This document shows positions 1-8,537 of a stretch of DNA of 64,000 nucleotides, in pieces. The stretch's first letter is position 1, and every line of letters starts with the position of its first letter. A program made the position numbers and the translations under genes. The stretch comes from CAVUBL01 sp963837945. Lineage in GTDB: Bacteria; Acidobacteriota; Thermoanaerobaculia; Multivoradales; DATKCC01. The notes below the pieces were generated by a model. It made no database searches and had not been told where the DNA came from. It saw only the letters and a list, made by a program, of their open reading frames with translations. Location: assembly GCA_963837945.1 (NCBI GenBank), contig CAWIQD010000004.1, positions 372,001 to 436,000 of the forward strand, in the 5' to 3' direction.

Positions 1-636
1 GGCAACGAGGGCGGCGACGCCTGCGCCGGCTCGCCGGGCCGCGTGCCCGAGGCGATCACCGTCGGCGCCACCGACAGCAGCGACCAGATCCCCGCGTGGT
101 CGAACACCGGCTCGTGCGTCGACCTCTACGCCCCCGGCGTGGGGATCGTCTCGAGCTGGATCCGGAGCGACACCGACTCCGCCTCCCTCTCCGGGACCTC
201 GATGGCCGCGCCCCACGTCACGGCGGTCGTCGCCATGATCCTCTCCCAGCTCGACTGGGCCGGCCCCGAGGACGTCGCCCGCCTGCTCGTCGAGGACTCG
301 ACGCCGATGGGCGCGAGCGGCGCGACCGGATCGGCGCCGCTTCTCTACTCCTCTTTCATGAGCGACGGCGTGGACAACCCGCCCTACGCGACCTTCACCG
401 CCTCGTGCCGGACCCAGCAGCGCGACTGCGTCCTCGACACCTCGAACACCTACGACGACCAGGGCATCGCCTCGTACTCCTGGGACTTCGGCGACGGCAC
501 CTACGGGGACCGGGCCCGCGCACGCCACAGCTACGACAAGGGCCTGCCCGGCCCGTACACGGTGACCCTGACGGTCACCGACACCGCGGGCCAGGCCAGT
601 ACCTACACCCGCCAGATCGGCGAGTACTGGTACTGA
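1..636 (+). CDS. Subtilisin-like (S8) serine protease with C-terminal PKD domain, 5' end outside the window
   Basis: The reading frame is open from base 1, so the N-terminal part of the protease lies outside. The first residues read GNEGGDACAGSPGRVPEAIT, the block found in proteinase K-like subtilisins just before the catalytic Ser. The catalytic Ser sits in SGTSMAAPHV, about residue 67 of the visible part (bases 199-201). After the protease domain, residues of about 125-205 form a PKD-type beta-sandwich with the typical WDFGDG motif. Such proteins are secreted endopeptidases, and the PKD domain usually helps bind protein or polysaccharide substrates. A clear terminator follows at 677. The His and Asp catalytic residues and any signal peptide cannot be seen here. 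Confidence 0.93.
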   Translation, partial: GNEGGDACAGSPGRVPEAITVGATDSSDQIPAWSNTGSCVDLYAPGVGIVSSWIRSDTDSASLSGTSMAAPHVTAVVAMILSQLDWAGPEDVARLLVEDSTPMGASGATGSAPLLYSSFMSDGVDNPPYATFTASCRTQQRDCVLDTSNTYDDQGIASYSWDFGDGTYGDRARARHSYDKGLPGPYTVTLTVTDTAGQASTYTRQIGEYWY

Positions 637-676
637 GGCCGCACGACCTCCTCCCCTCTCCACGGAGAGGTTCCCA

Positions 677-707
677 ACCGGCCGCTCCGGCGGCCGGTCC
701 TTTTTTT
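677..707 (+). terminator. Rho-independent terminator after the subtilisin gene
   Basis: A perfect 9-bp stem (ACCGGCCGC at 677-685 and GCGGCCGGT at 690-698) with the loop TCCG is followed by CC and seven T residues (701-707). The orientation fits the upstream plus-strand gene. Confidence 0.85.
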
Positions 708-717
708 CTCGAGAACG

Positions 718-2238
718 CTACCGAGACTCGGGCCGGAGGTCCTCCACGCGGTGGACGACGCCGCCACGGACGACCAGCTCGACGCTCCGGAAGGCCTTGG
801 CGGATCGGGTCGGGTCGGCGCCCAGGACCAGGAGATCGGCGGCCTTGCCCTTCTCGATCGTGCCCAGCTCGTCGCCGCGCCCGAGGGCCCGGGCGCCGCC
901 GCGCGTGGCGGCCTCCAGCACCTCCATCGGTGAGAGGCCGGCGGCCTCCATGGCCTCGAGCTCGGCGTAGACCGCGGGCCCGTGGAGGGTCAACGGGTTG
1001 CCGGCGTCGGTGCCCATCGCGATCGGAATGCCGGCCCGGTGGACGGCCACGAGGTTCTCGGCCATCTGGCGTTCGCGGCGCGACAGCGCGGCCTCGTCGC
1101 CGGCGATCTCGGCGGCGCCGAGGCCCTGCGCCCGCGCCAGCTCGCTCAGCCCGGCCGTCGACGCGACCTTGGCGAGCGTCTCGGGATCGACACAGCCGTT
1201 CGGGTCGTCGACCGCCGGCGCCCGCCCCTCGATCGCCGCCCGGTCGAGGCGCAGGTAGCCGCGGCCGACGGTCAGGGTCGGGCAGTAGACCGTGCCGTTC
1301 GCCCGTGCGCGGTCGAGAAACTCCCGGTCGAGCGGGGCATCGTCGACGCTGTGGACGAGCATCGACGCCCCGGCTTCGAGCGCCACCTTCGCCTCGCGCA
1401 GACCGGTGGCGTGGACGATCAGGGGCAGCCCGGCGGCCCGCGCGGCCCGGCCGGCGGCCCGGACGACCCGCGCCATCTCCTCGAACGGCCGCTCCCGGAC
1501 CGGGATGAACCAGACCTTGACCGCGTGGGCGCCGCGGGCCGCGAGATAGGCCACGCCGGCCGCGGCCGCCGCCTCGTCGGCGAGGTAGACGAACTGGCGC
1601 TCCGCCGGCAGGTTGAGCCAGAAATCCCAGGTCGACAGCAGCGGTCCCGCGGCGCTGACCCGCGGGGCGTCCGGATCGTCCTCCGTGCGTCCCGGCAGGT
1701 CGAGGGTCCACGGGTAGCCGCCGACGTCGAACACCGCCGTCACGCCGGAGCACAGGTCGGCGCGCAAGAAGCGCTCAGGGTGCCGGGCCAGGCCGTCGAC
1801 GACCCGCGGGTACGGGTAGCGCGCACGCAGGTCGAGCGCGTCGGGCCGGCCGTCGGCCCAGCCGGTCTGGGAGAAGTGGACGTGGGCGTCGACCAAGCCC
1901 GGCGTGAGCCACTTGCCCGAGGCATCGACGATCCGGGCGCCGGACGGCACCGGACAGGACTCGGGCGCTCCCGCGCAAGCGATCCGACCGTCCTCGACGA
2001 CGACCACCGCGCCCGGCACCGGGGGGCCGCCGGTGCCGTCGACCAGGGTGGCGCCGACCAGCGCCAGGGGCCGAGCCGGTTCGGAGGCGGCGGCAAACGC
2101 CGCGGCCCCTCCGCCGAGCGCTCCGGAGAGCAGGCAGACCACGAGGGCGCCCCGCAGGGACCCCGTGAGCCGGAGTCCGCAAGCGGTACCCGACAGGTAG
2201 AGAATCTTGCGATCACCGGTCGCGAGGCGGTGGTGCAC
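718..2238 (-). CDS. Secreted amidohydrolase, imidazolonepropionase-like metal-dependent hydrolase
   Basis: The 506-residue product has the amidohydrolase fold markers in order: the metal-binding HxH in VDAHVHFSQ (His119 and His121), a Lys in AVKVWFIP, single His residues in LIVHATG and MLVHSVD, and the late Asp in MGTDAGN. A C-terminal beta-strand tail ends the domain. Residues of about 29-50 are hydrophobic and Ala-rich, so the enzyme is probably exported. I chose the GTG at 2238 because AGGAG stands 7 bases before it and no ATG precedes the signal segment; the frame stays open far upstream only because of the high GC content. The substrate is unknown: relatives cleave dipeptides or cyclic amides. 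It stands alone, divergent from the receiver gene at 2377. Confidence 0.85.
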   Translation of the reverse strand: MHHRLATGDRKILYLSGTACGLRLTGSLRGALVVCLLSGALGGGAAAFAAASEPARPLALVGATLVDGTGGPPVPGAVVVVEDGRIACAGAPESCPVPSGARIVDASGKWLTPGLVDAHVHFSQTGWADGRPDALDLRARYPYPRVVDGLARHPERFLRADLCSGVTAVFDVGGYPWTLDLPGRTEDDPDAPRVSAAGPLLSTWDFWLNLPAERQFVYLADEAAAAAGVAYLAARGAHAVKVWFIPVRERPFEEMARVVRAAGRAARAAGLPLIVHATGLREAKVALEAGASMLVHSVDDAPLDREFLDRARANGTVYCPTLTVGRGYLRLDRAAIEGRAPAVDDPNGCVDPETLAKVASTAGLSELARAQGLGAAEIAGDEAALSRRERQMAENLVAVHRAGIPIAMGTDAGNPLTLHGPAVYAELEAMEAAGLSPMEVLEAATRGGARALGRGDELGTIEKGKAADLLVLGADPTRSAKAFRSVELVVRGGVVHRVEDLRPESR

Positions 2239-2376
2239 GCCGCTGCTCCTTTCTGTGCGCTCTGGCCGTCGCCGACCACGTTTCTCGGGGGCGCGACGGC
2301 CGGGCCAGCCTACCGCAGGCCCTCCGGGGCTCGCTCTGGCGTGGCGGTTGCATACGAGGGGCGATGGAGAGATGTC

Positions 2377-2841
2377 ATGGCACCCAACGCCACCATCACC
2401 GACCCCAGAGCCTCTACCTCGCTCGCCCGCGTGCTGCTCGTGGAGGATCACCCGGCCCTGCGCGACGCGGTCGCGGAGCTGATCTCGGCCGACGAGGGGC
2501 TCGTCGTCCCGGTGGCGGTCCAGAGCGCGGAGGAGGCCCTCGCCCGCTTCCGGGAGGCCGATCCCGACCTGGCGGTGGTCGACATCTCGCTCCCGGGCAT
2601 GGACGGCATCGAGCTCATCAGGCGCCTGCGCCGTCTCGAGCCCGACCTGCCGATCGTCGTGCTCTCGAGCCACTCGGTGGAACGCTGGGAGGGTCCGGCG
2701 CTCGAAGCCGGAGCGCGCGCCTACCTGATCAAGAGCCGGGCACCCCGCGACCTGGTGGCGGTGATCCGGGAGACCCTGTCGCACGACGGCCACCGGCATC
2801 ACCACGTCTCTGCCACCCCCGAGCACCTGCACGTGCGTTGA
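2377..2841 (+). CDS. Stand-alone response-regulator receiver domain protein
   Basis: The 154-residue protein is essentially one CheY-like receiver domain. It shows the acidic pair Glu23-Asp24 (LLVEDH), the phospho-acceptor Asp69 in VVDISLPGMDG, Ser98 at the switch position and the conserved Lys119 in YLIKSR. A short Pro/Ala/Thr-rich lead precedes the domain, and a His-rich tail of about 20 residues replaces any output domain. GGAGA lies 6 bases before the ATG. No kinase is adjacent, so the partner is unknown; single-domain receivers usually act in phosphorelays or by protein contact. Confidence 0.9.
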   Translation: MAPNATITDPRASTSLARVLLVEDHPALRDAVAELISADEGLVVPVAVQSAEEALARFREADPDLAVVDISLPGMDGIELIRRLRRLEPDLPIVVLSSHSVERWEGPALEAGARAYLIKSRAPRDLVAVIRETLSHDGHRHHHVSATPEHLHVR

Positions 2842-2877
2842 CGGAGCGCTCGCTCTCGTCATGCTAGATTGCCGGCC

Positions 2878-4629
2878 ATGATGGGCCGGGTCCTTTCCGC
2901 GCGCGAGCGGGAGCTCGTGGCTCGCGAGCGGCGGGCCCTCGCCGCGCTGCGCGACACGCTCACCGGTCTCGAGACGACCGGCGAGGACCTCGCGGCCCTC
3001 GATCGCTCGATCGAGCGCCTCGACGAGCTCTTCCTGCTCGTCGTGGTCGGCGAGTTCAACGCCGGCAAGAGCGCCTTCATCAACGCGCTGCTGGGGCGCC
3101 GGGTGCTCGCGGAGGGAGTGACCCCGACCACCGCGGGGATTCACCTGCTGCGCCACGGCGAGGAGGGCGAGGCGCCGGCCGAGAGCGACGGCCTGGCGGT
3201 CGTCCACGCCCCGGTCGAGCTGCTGGCCGACGTCGAGATCGTCGACACGCCCGGCACCAACGCGATCCAGCGCGCGCACGAGGCCCTCACCCGCGAGTTC
3301 ATTCCGCGCAGCGACCTGGTCCTGTTCGTCACCTCGGCCGACCGGCCCTTCACCGAGAGCGAGCGCTCGTTTCTCGAAGCGATCCGCCAGTGGGGCAAGA
3401 AGGTCGTGGTGGTGATCAACAAGATCGACATCCTGGAGACGAGCGAGGAGGTCGACCGGGTGGTGGAGTTCGTGGAGCGTGGGGCGCGCGATCTGCTCGG
3501 CGCCACCCCCGAGGTCTTTCCGCTCTCGGCCCGCCAGGCGCTGCGCGCCAAGCTCGACGGCAGACCGGACGGCGCCGACGCCCGGGCGCTCTTCGCCGCC
3601 AGCCGCTTCGCCGCGCTCGAGCGCTTCATCGCCGAGAGCCTCGACGAGCGCACCCGGGTGCGGCTCAAGCTCCTCAACCCGCTGGGGGTGGGACAACGGC
3701 TCGAGCAGGCGGCCGGCGCCCTGCTCGAAGCCCGCCTCGGCCTGCTCGCCGACGACGTCGCGGCGATCGAGGACATCGAGCGCCAGCTCGGCGCCTACCG
3801 CGAGGACATGGAGCGCGAGTTCCGCTTCCGCCTGGCGGACGTCGACAACCTGCTCCACGAGTTCGAGGCCCGGGGCATCGCCTTCTTCGAGGAGACCCTG
3901 CGCATCGGGCGGGTTTTCGACCTGATCAACAAGGCGCGGGTCAAGGCGGCGTTCGAGCGCCAGGTGGTCGGCGACATCTCGCAGCAGATCGAGGCGCGGG
4001 TCGCCGAGCTCATCGACTGGCTGGTGGCGGCGGAGCTGCGCCAGTGGCAGGCGGTCACGCGCCATGTCGAGCGCCGGCGCGAACACCACGCGGACCGGAT
4101 CGTGGGCGAGGTCGGCGGTGGCTTCGAGTACGACCGGGACCGCCTCCTCGCGACCGTCGGGCGGACCTCGCAGCGCACCCTCGAGACCTACGACCGCGCC
4201 GGCGAGGCCGAGCGCATGGCGAGCTCGGTCCAGCTCGCCGTCGCCCAGGCCGCCCTGATCGAGGTCGGCGCCGTCGGCCTGGGGGCGACGGTCACGCTGA
4301 TCGCCACCAGCGCGGCGATGGACATGACCGGGATCGTGGCGGCGAGCGCCGTCGCCGTGCTCGGCCTGTTCGTCATCCCCAACCGCCGCCGCGCGGCCAA
4401 GCGAGAGCTGGCGGTGCGTATCGCGGAAATGCGCAGCGGGCTGATGGACGGGCTCGACAGCCAGTTCGAGCGCGAGATGGAGCGCAGCCTCGCCCGCCTG
4501 CGCGACGCGATCGCGCCCTACACCCGGTTCGTCCGCACCGAGAGCGAGCACCTCGAAAAGGCCCGGGGCCGGCTCGCCGCCGCGCACGAGGTCCTCGACG
4601 CCCTCAAGGCCGAGATCGCGCGGCTCTGA
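2878..4629 (+). CDS. Dynamin-family (bacterial dynamin-like) GTPase
   Basis: The 583-residue protein has a P-loop GEFNAGKS (residues 58-65), a G3 motif VDTPGTN and a G4 motif INKIDI. These are followed by a long, charged helical region, a hydrophobic Ala/Val/Ile segment ending in PNRRR, and a helical C-terminus. This is the layout of bacterial dynamin-like proteins, which bind GTP and remodel membranes or stabilise them under stress. The neighbouring PspC-domain gene fits a membrane-stress context. The start is probably the ATG at 2878 (a TTG lies 9 bases earlier). A TAGATT -10-like box at 2865-2870 ends 7 bases before the ATG, and no Shine-Dalgarno is visible, so the transcript may be leaderless. 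Confidence 0.9.
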   Translation: MMGRVLSARERELVARERRALAALRDTLTGLETTGEDLAALDRSIERLDELFLLVVVGEFNAGKSAFINALLGRRVLAEGVTPTTAGIHLLRHGEEGEAPAESDGLAVVHAPVELLADVEIVDTPGTNAIQRAHEALTREFIPRSDLVLFVTSADRPFTESERSFLEAIRQWGKKVVVVINKIDILETSEEVDRVVEFVERGARDLLGATPEVFPLSARQALRAKLDGRPDGADARALFAASRFAALERFIAESLDERTRVRLKLLNPLGVGQRLEQAAGALLEARLGLLADDVAAIEDIERQLGAYREDMEREFRFRLADVDNLLHEFEARGIAFFEETLRIGRVFDLINKARVKAAFERQVVGDISQQIEARVAELIDWLVAAELRQWQAVTRHVERRREHHADRIVGEVGGGFEYDRDRLLATVGRTSQRTLETYDRAGEAERMASSVQLAVAQAALIEVGAVGLGATVTLIATSAAMDMTGIVAASAVAVLGLFVIPNRRRAAKRELAVRIAEMRSGLMDGLDSQFEREMERSLARLRDAIAPYTRFVRTESEHLEKARGRLAAAHEVLDALKAEIARL

Positions 4630-4730
4630 GCCGCGAGGCGGGCGGCCCTCGCCGCCGGCCCGGTGAATCTCCGGTACCGCCTTTGCGTAGGGAAGGGTGG
4701 AGAGAGAACGACCCGAGGAGAGACATCGCC

Positions 4731-4922
4731 ATGGCCCACCTGTACCGCTCCACCCGACACAAGATGATCGCCGGAGTCTGCGGCGGAATCGCCGAATGGC
4801 TCGGCTGGGAACCGACGGCCGTCCGCGTGCTCTACGTGATCCTGTCGATCTTCCCGGGCGCCGGCATTCCCGGCATCCTCGTGTACATCGTGCTCTGGTT
4901 CGTGATGCCCAAGGCGCCCTAA
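4731..4922 (+). CDS. PspC-domain membrane protein
   Basis: The 63-residue protein is almost exactly one PspC domain. It begins with the family motif KMIAGVCGGIAEWLG, then one transmembrane helix, and ends in VLWFVMPKAP. PspC proteins sense or respond to envelope stress in the phage-shock system; small stand-alone copies are common. GAGGAG lies about 10 bases before the ATG. It follows the dynamin-like GTPase by 100 bases on the same strand, so shared regulation is possible. Confidence 0.92.
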   Translation: MAHLYRSTRHKMIAGVCGGIAEWLGWEPTAVRVLYVILSIFPGAGIPGILVYIVLWFVMPKAP

Positions 4923-4925
4923 GGG

Positions 4926-5825
4926 TCAGCGCGCCGCGACCTGCTCGGGGGCCTTCTCGTCCTCGGCCACGGGCTCGACCGGCTGCGGCTCGCGCCAGAT
5001 CTCCTCGTTGTCGTCGAAGACCGGCAGCTCGGGCTCGCGGCCCCGGCGGGCGTTGACCCCCCAGCCCCAGAGGATCGACCACTTCATGTAGGTGCCGAAG
5101 GCCTGGAGCATGCAGAACACCAGCCCGTGCATGCCGTCGAGGACGCCGAGCTGCAGCCCGTAGGTGCGAAAGAAGCGCCACACCGTGCGGCCGAAGACCT
5201 CCAAGAAGCCGGCTCGCCGCCCTTCCCGCCACGCCTGGGCGGCCCCCCAGACGCTGTACTTCATGATCCGGGGGATGTACTCGTTGAGCGAGTCGACCAT
5301 GTAGTGCTCCATCGGATTCTTGAGCACTGGGGCCGGCCCGAGGGTGTCCATGTCGGCGTGGACCCGGCGGTTCGGGTAGCGGGCGGTGCCGCGCCGGACC
5401 AGACGGACCACGCGGTCGTTCTGCCAGCCCGAGAAGCGGATCCGCCGATCGAGGAAGTAGGCCCGGCGGTCGATCGTGTAGGCGTCGTAGGCCGGCCCGC
5501 GGGCGAGGAGGTCCTCGATCTCGCGCTGGAGCGGCGGCGTGCAGCGCTCGTCGGCGTCGAAGATCAGGATCCAGTCGTTGGCGACCTGGTCCATCGCCCA
5601 GTTCTTCTGCGAGGCCGAGCCGTAGTAGATGCGCTGGAGAACGGTCACCCGGTCGTAGGCGGCGGCGATCGCCGGCGTCCGGTCGGACGAAAAGGAGTCC
5701 ACCACGAGGATCTCGTCGCACCAGAGGAGCGATTCGATGCAGCCGGCGATGTTCGCCTCCTCGTTGAACGTGGTGACGATCGCCGAGACCCTGGGACGGT
5801 CGGTTCGAGATGCGGTTCGCGGCAT
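4926..5825 (-). CDS. Family 2 glycosyltransferase, WaaE/KdtX-like
   Basis: The 299-residue protein opens with VSAIVTTFNEEANIAGCIES, then CDEILVVDSFSSDRT and the metal-binding DADER, the GT-A pattern of the LPS-core heptose glucosyltransferase group (WaaE/KdtX). It probably moves a sugar onto an envelope glycolipid at the inner face of the membrane. The C-terminal third has aromatic-rich amphipathic helices that may anchor it. The ATG at 5825 follows GGAGGAG closely. Its 3' end meets the PspC gene with 3 bases between. Confidence 0.85.
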   Translation of the reverse strand: MPRTASRTDRPRVSAIVTTFNEEANIAGCIESLLWCDEILVVDSFSSDRTPAIAAAYDRVTVLQRIYYGSASQKNWAMDQVANDWILIFDADERCTPPLQREIEDLLARGPAYDAYTIDRRAYFLDRRIRFSGWQNDRVVRLVRRGTARYPNRRVHADMDTLGPAPVLKNPMEHYMVDSLNEYIPRIMKYSVWGAAQAWREGRRAGFLEVFGRTVWRFFRTYGLQLGVLDGMHGLVFCMLQAFGTYMKWSILWGWGVNARRGREPELPVFDDNEEIWREPQPVEPVAEDEKAPEQVAAR

Positions 5826-5915
5826 GACTCCTCCGACCCTCGATCCTACCCTGTCCCGCCCGTCCGGCGAAGCGCGGAGGCCGCCGGAGAACGACCACGG
5901 TAAGATCCGGGCCGC

Positions 5916-6668
5916 ATGAAGACGTACGTCAGCTACCTCCTGCTCCTCGCGATCAAGGCCATCAGCCGCAGCCTCTTCACTCTCGAGGTCGGCTGGGTCG
6001 GCGAGCGGGTCGAGGACCCCTGGGACCAGGACGTCCGGATCTGCGCGATCCTCCACCACACGAGCCTCTACGAGCCGATCTTCGCCTCCGTGGCGCCCAA
6101 CCGGTTCCTACGCCGAATCGCCCGGCGCGGCGTCGTCCCGGTGGCGGAGAAGACCCTCCAGAGGCCCTTCGTCGGGCGCTTCTTCCGCCTCGTGGCCAAC
6201 CAGGTGGTGGGGGTCACCCGCCAGCGCGACGAGACCTGGCGCGAGGTGGTCAAGACCGCGGGCCCGCACTCGATGATCTGCATCCTGCCCGAAGGCCGGA
6301 TGAAGCGCACCACCGGCCTCGACGCCGAGGGCAAGCCGATGACCGTGCGCGGCGGGATCGCCGACCTGATCGACGCGGTGGGCGGCGGCTACATGCTCGT
6401 CGCCTACAGCGGCGGGCTGCACCACGTCCAGGCGCCGGGCGAGCGCCTGCCGCGGCTGTTCAAGACCGTGCGGATGAACCTCGAGCTGGTCGACATCGCC
6501 GCCTACAAGGCCGAGATGGTGGCGCGCGGGCGGGGCCGCACCGGCGGCTATCGGCGCGCGGTGGTCGACGACCTCGAGCGCCGCCGCGACCGGCTCTGCC
6601 CGACCGACGAGTCGCTGCTCGGCGCGCCCGAGACGACCCGCGAGGCGGCCGGCGGCCGCGCGCGATGA
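5916..6668 (+). CDS. PlsC-type lysophospholipid acyltransferase-like protein
   Basis: The 250-residue protein has an N-terminal hydrophobic segment (LLLLAIKAIS), a catalytic-type block LHHTSLYEP and a later ILPEGRMKR block that matches the FPEGTRS acyl-acceptor motif of 1-acylglycerol-3-phosphate acyltransferases. The usual HX4D motif is HX4E here. It probably acylates a phospholipid or other lipid intermediate at the membrane. A TAAGAT box at 5901-5906 stands 9 bases before the ATG with no Shine-Dalgarno between, which suggests a very short leader. It is divergent from the glycosyltransferase at 4926, and another envelope gene follows. Confidence 0.75.
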   Translation: MKTYVSYLLLLAIKAISRSLFTLEVGWVGERVEDPWDQDVRICAILHHTSLYEPIFASVAPNRFLRRIARRGVVPVAEKTLQRPFVGRFFRLVANQVVGVTRQRDETWREVVKTAGPHSMICILPEGRMKRTTGLDAEGKPMTVRGGIADLIDAVGGGYMLVAYSGGLHHVQAPGERLPRLFKTVRMNLELVDIAAYKAEMVARGRGRTGGYRRAVVDDLERRRDRLCPTDESLLGAPETTREAAGGRAR

Positions 6669-6690
6669 GCGCGGTATAAGCTAACCCCTC

Positions 6691-7824
6691 ATGTTCGGGC
6701 GCCGCATCCACCTGTTCAACCTGTTCGGTTTCCCCGTGCGAGCCGACGTCTCCTGGTTCGTGGTGGCGGTGCTCCTCGCCTGGTCCTACGCCACGCTCTT
6801 CCTGCCCCCCCAGTACCCCGACGCGGCCCCTTCCACCCTCTGGGCGATGGCCGTCACCCTGACCCTGGGGCTGTTCGCCTCGGTCGTCCTGCACGAGGTC
6901 GCGCACGCGCTCGCGGGCCGCCACTACCGCCTGCCGATCAAGGGGATCACCCTCTTCATCTTCGGCGGCGTCGCCGAGATGAGCGACGAGCCGCCTCATC
7001 CCCGGGCGGAGTTCGTGGTGGCGGTGGCGGGCCCGCTGGCGAGCCTGGCGATCGGCGCCGCCCTGGCCGCCGGCTGGCTGCTCGGCTCGGGGGCCGGGCT
7101 GGCGCCCCCGGCGCGGGCGGTGGCCGGCTACCTGGCGGCGATGAACTTCCTGCTCGCCCTGTTCAACATGATCCCCGCCTTCCCGCTCGACGGGGGGCGG
7201 GTGCTCCGGTCGGTGCTCTGGGACTGGCAGAAGAGCTTCGCCCGTGCGACCCGCATCACCGCCGCCATCGGCTCGGCGTTCGGCCTCGGGCTGATCGTCC
7301 TGGGCGGCGTGCTGTTCCTCGAGCGGGCCTTCGTCGCCGGGGTCTGGATGGTGCTGATCGGCTTCTTCCTGCGCAATGCCGCCCGCATGTCCTACCGCCA
7401 GGTCCTGTTGCGCCGCGTGCTCGAGGGCGAGCCGGTCAGCCGCTTCATGCACGCCCACCCGGTGGCGGTGCCGCGCGCGATCTCGGTCGAGGACCTGGTC
7501 CAGGAGTTCGTCCTGCGCCACCACCACAAGATGTTCCCGGTGGTCGACGGCGACCGGCTGGTCGGCTGCGTGACGACGCTCAGGATCAAGGGCCTGCCGC
7601 GCGAGGAGTGGCCGCGCCAGAGCGTCGGGTCGATCACCGAGAGCTGCGACCCCGACAACACGGTCTCGCCCGAGACCGACGCCATGACCGCGCTCGCCAA
7701 GATGAGCCGCAACCGCTCCGCGCGCCTGATCGTGGCCGAAGGCGACCGCCTGGTCGGCATCCTCTCGCTCAAGGACCTCCTGAAGTTCTTCAGCCTGAAG
7801 ATGGAGCTCGAGTCGGGGCACTGA
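6691..7824 (+). CDS. Site-2-type M50 zinc metalloprotease with two CBS domains
   Basis: The 377-residue membrane protein has the zinc motif HEVAH (His68, Glu69, His72) in a transmembrane helix and the second active-site motif FPLDGGR with Asp167, as in SpoIVFB/S2P-like group 3 proteases. From about residue 250 two CBS domains follow (PVSRFMHAHPVAVPR and VGSITESCDPDNTV). CBS pairs bind adenine nucleotides and probably tune proteolysis to energy state. Such enzymes cleave transmembrane substrates, often anti-sigma factors, but no partner is visible here. A TAAGCT box at 6677-6682 lies 8 bases before the ATG. Confidence 0.93.
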   Translation: MFGRRIHLFNLFGFPVRADVSWFVVAVLLAWSYATLFLPPQYPDAAPSTLWAMAVTLTLGLFASVVLHEVAHALAGRHYRLPIKGITLFIFGGVAEMSDEPPHPRAEFVVAVAGPLASLAIGAALAAGWLLGSGAGLAPPARAVAGYLAAMNFLLALFNMIPAFPLDGGRVLRSVLWDWQKSFARATRITAAIGSAFGLGLIVLGGVLFLERAFVAGVWMVLIGFFLRNAARMSYRQVLLRRVLEGEPVSRFMHAHPVAVPRAISVEDLVQEFVLRHHHKMFPVVDGDRLVGCVTTLRIKGLPREEWPRQSVGSITESCDPDNTVSPETDAMTALAKMSRNRSARLIVAEGDRLVGILSLKDLLKFFSLKMELESGH

Positions 7825-7899
7825 CCCGGACCGGCGCCGCCCCGCCCCAGTTTCGGGGACTCGCGGGACGAGTGCCGGCGCCGGCCCGGCGTCAGAGCC

Positions 7900-8328
7900 T
7901 CAGTTACAGATGCACTCGCACTCGCAGGTGATCGTGCTGATGCAATTGGGGAAGCACCCGATGTCTCGGCAGTAGCTGCAGCCTTGCCGGCACTGGAAGA
8001 ACGTACAGCTCTGGGGACAGGTCGCGCAGTACGTGTAGTTGCCGTCGCACTGCACGTAACCGGTCTGCCCGCTGCTGCAGTCCTGGTTGACCGCGGTGCA
8101 CGAGCTGCCGCTGCACATCACGTTCGAGCCCTCGGTACAGATCGCAGTGCAGGTCGCCTGCTGCGAGGGCGGTGGGATCTCGCCCCCCCTGGCAGCCGGC
8201 GCCGGCGCCAGCCGGTAGACCGGTGCCACCGCGCCCAGGGCGACCATCGGGCCGGGCGCCGCCACCGGCGCCGACGGCGCGAGGGCGGTTCCCAGGGTCA
8301 GGACCAGCACGTTCAACAAGGCGTTCAT
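7900..8328 (-). CDS. Small secreted cysteine-rich protein, unknown function
   Basis: The 142-residue protein begins with a signal-peptide-like segment (NALLNVLVLTLGTALAPSAP), then a Pro/Ala linker. The last 85 residues or so hold 18 Cys, many in CxxC, CxC and CxxxC spacing, ending in ECECICN. After export these probably form disulfides or bind metal. I do not recognise the family. GAGGAGA stands just before the ATG and a near-consensus sigma-70 promoter lies at 8429-8458, so the gene looks real and well expressed. It stands alone, divergent from the ADOP permease. Confidence 0.75.
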   Translation of the reverse strand: MNALLNVLVLTLGTALAPSAPVAAPGPMVALGAVAPVYRLAPAPAARGGEIPPPSQQATCTAICTEGSNVMCSGSSCTAVNQDCSSGQTGYVQCDGNYTYCATCPQSCTFFQCRQGCSYCRDIGCFPNCISTITCECECICN

Positions 8329-8428
8329 GACGATCTCTCCTCGAACCGCGATGCCGCAATTGGCATCGGGAACTCCAGATGCGATGTCGCGAGCCTTGAC
8401 ATGATCATCCTAAATTGCGCATGACCGA

Positions 8429-8458
8429 ATTCTAGCTTCTGATCGCATTTTGTGTCAA
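8429..8458 (-). promoter_or_regulatory. Sigma-70 promoter of the Cys-rich protein
   Basis: Read on the minus strand: TTGACA (8458-8453), an 18-base spacer, then TAGAAT (8434-8429). Both boxes are near consensus. The expected start near 8422 leaves an untranslated leader of about 94 bases, longer than most here. Confidence 0.75.
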
Positions 8459-8537
8459 CGGCTGCGAGCGACGCCGGAGAGAACCCTGAGCGCGACGGCC
8501 CGTATGAGAGCCTGAGGATCGACCAGGAGGTGCCGCG

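Noticed and set aside
718..5898. A single minus-strand open frame of 1726 codons covering five genes
   Set aside because: Only its last 506 codons read as protein (the amidohydrolase); the rest is antisense to well-supported plus-strand genes. Long shadow frames are expected at this GC content.
8396..8424. TTGACA at 8396-8401 as the promoter of the ADOP gene
   Set aside because: No acceptable -10 box occurs at 16-18 bases; it overlaps the leader of the divergent Cys-rich gene.
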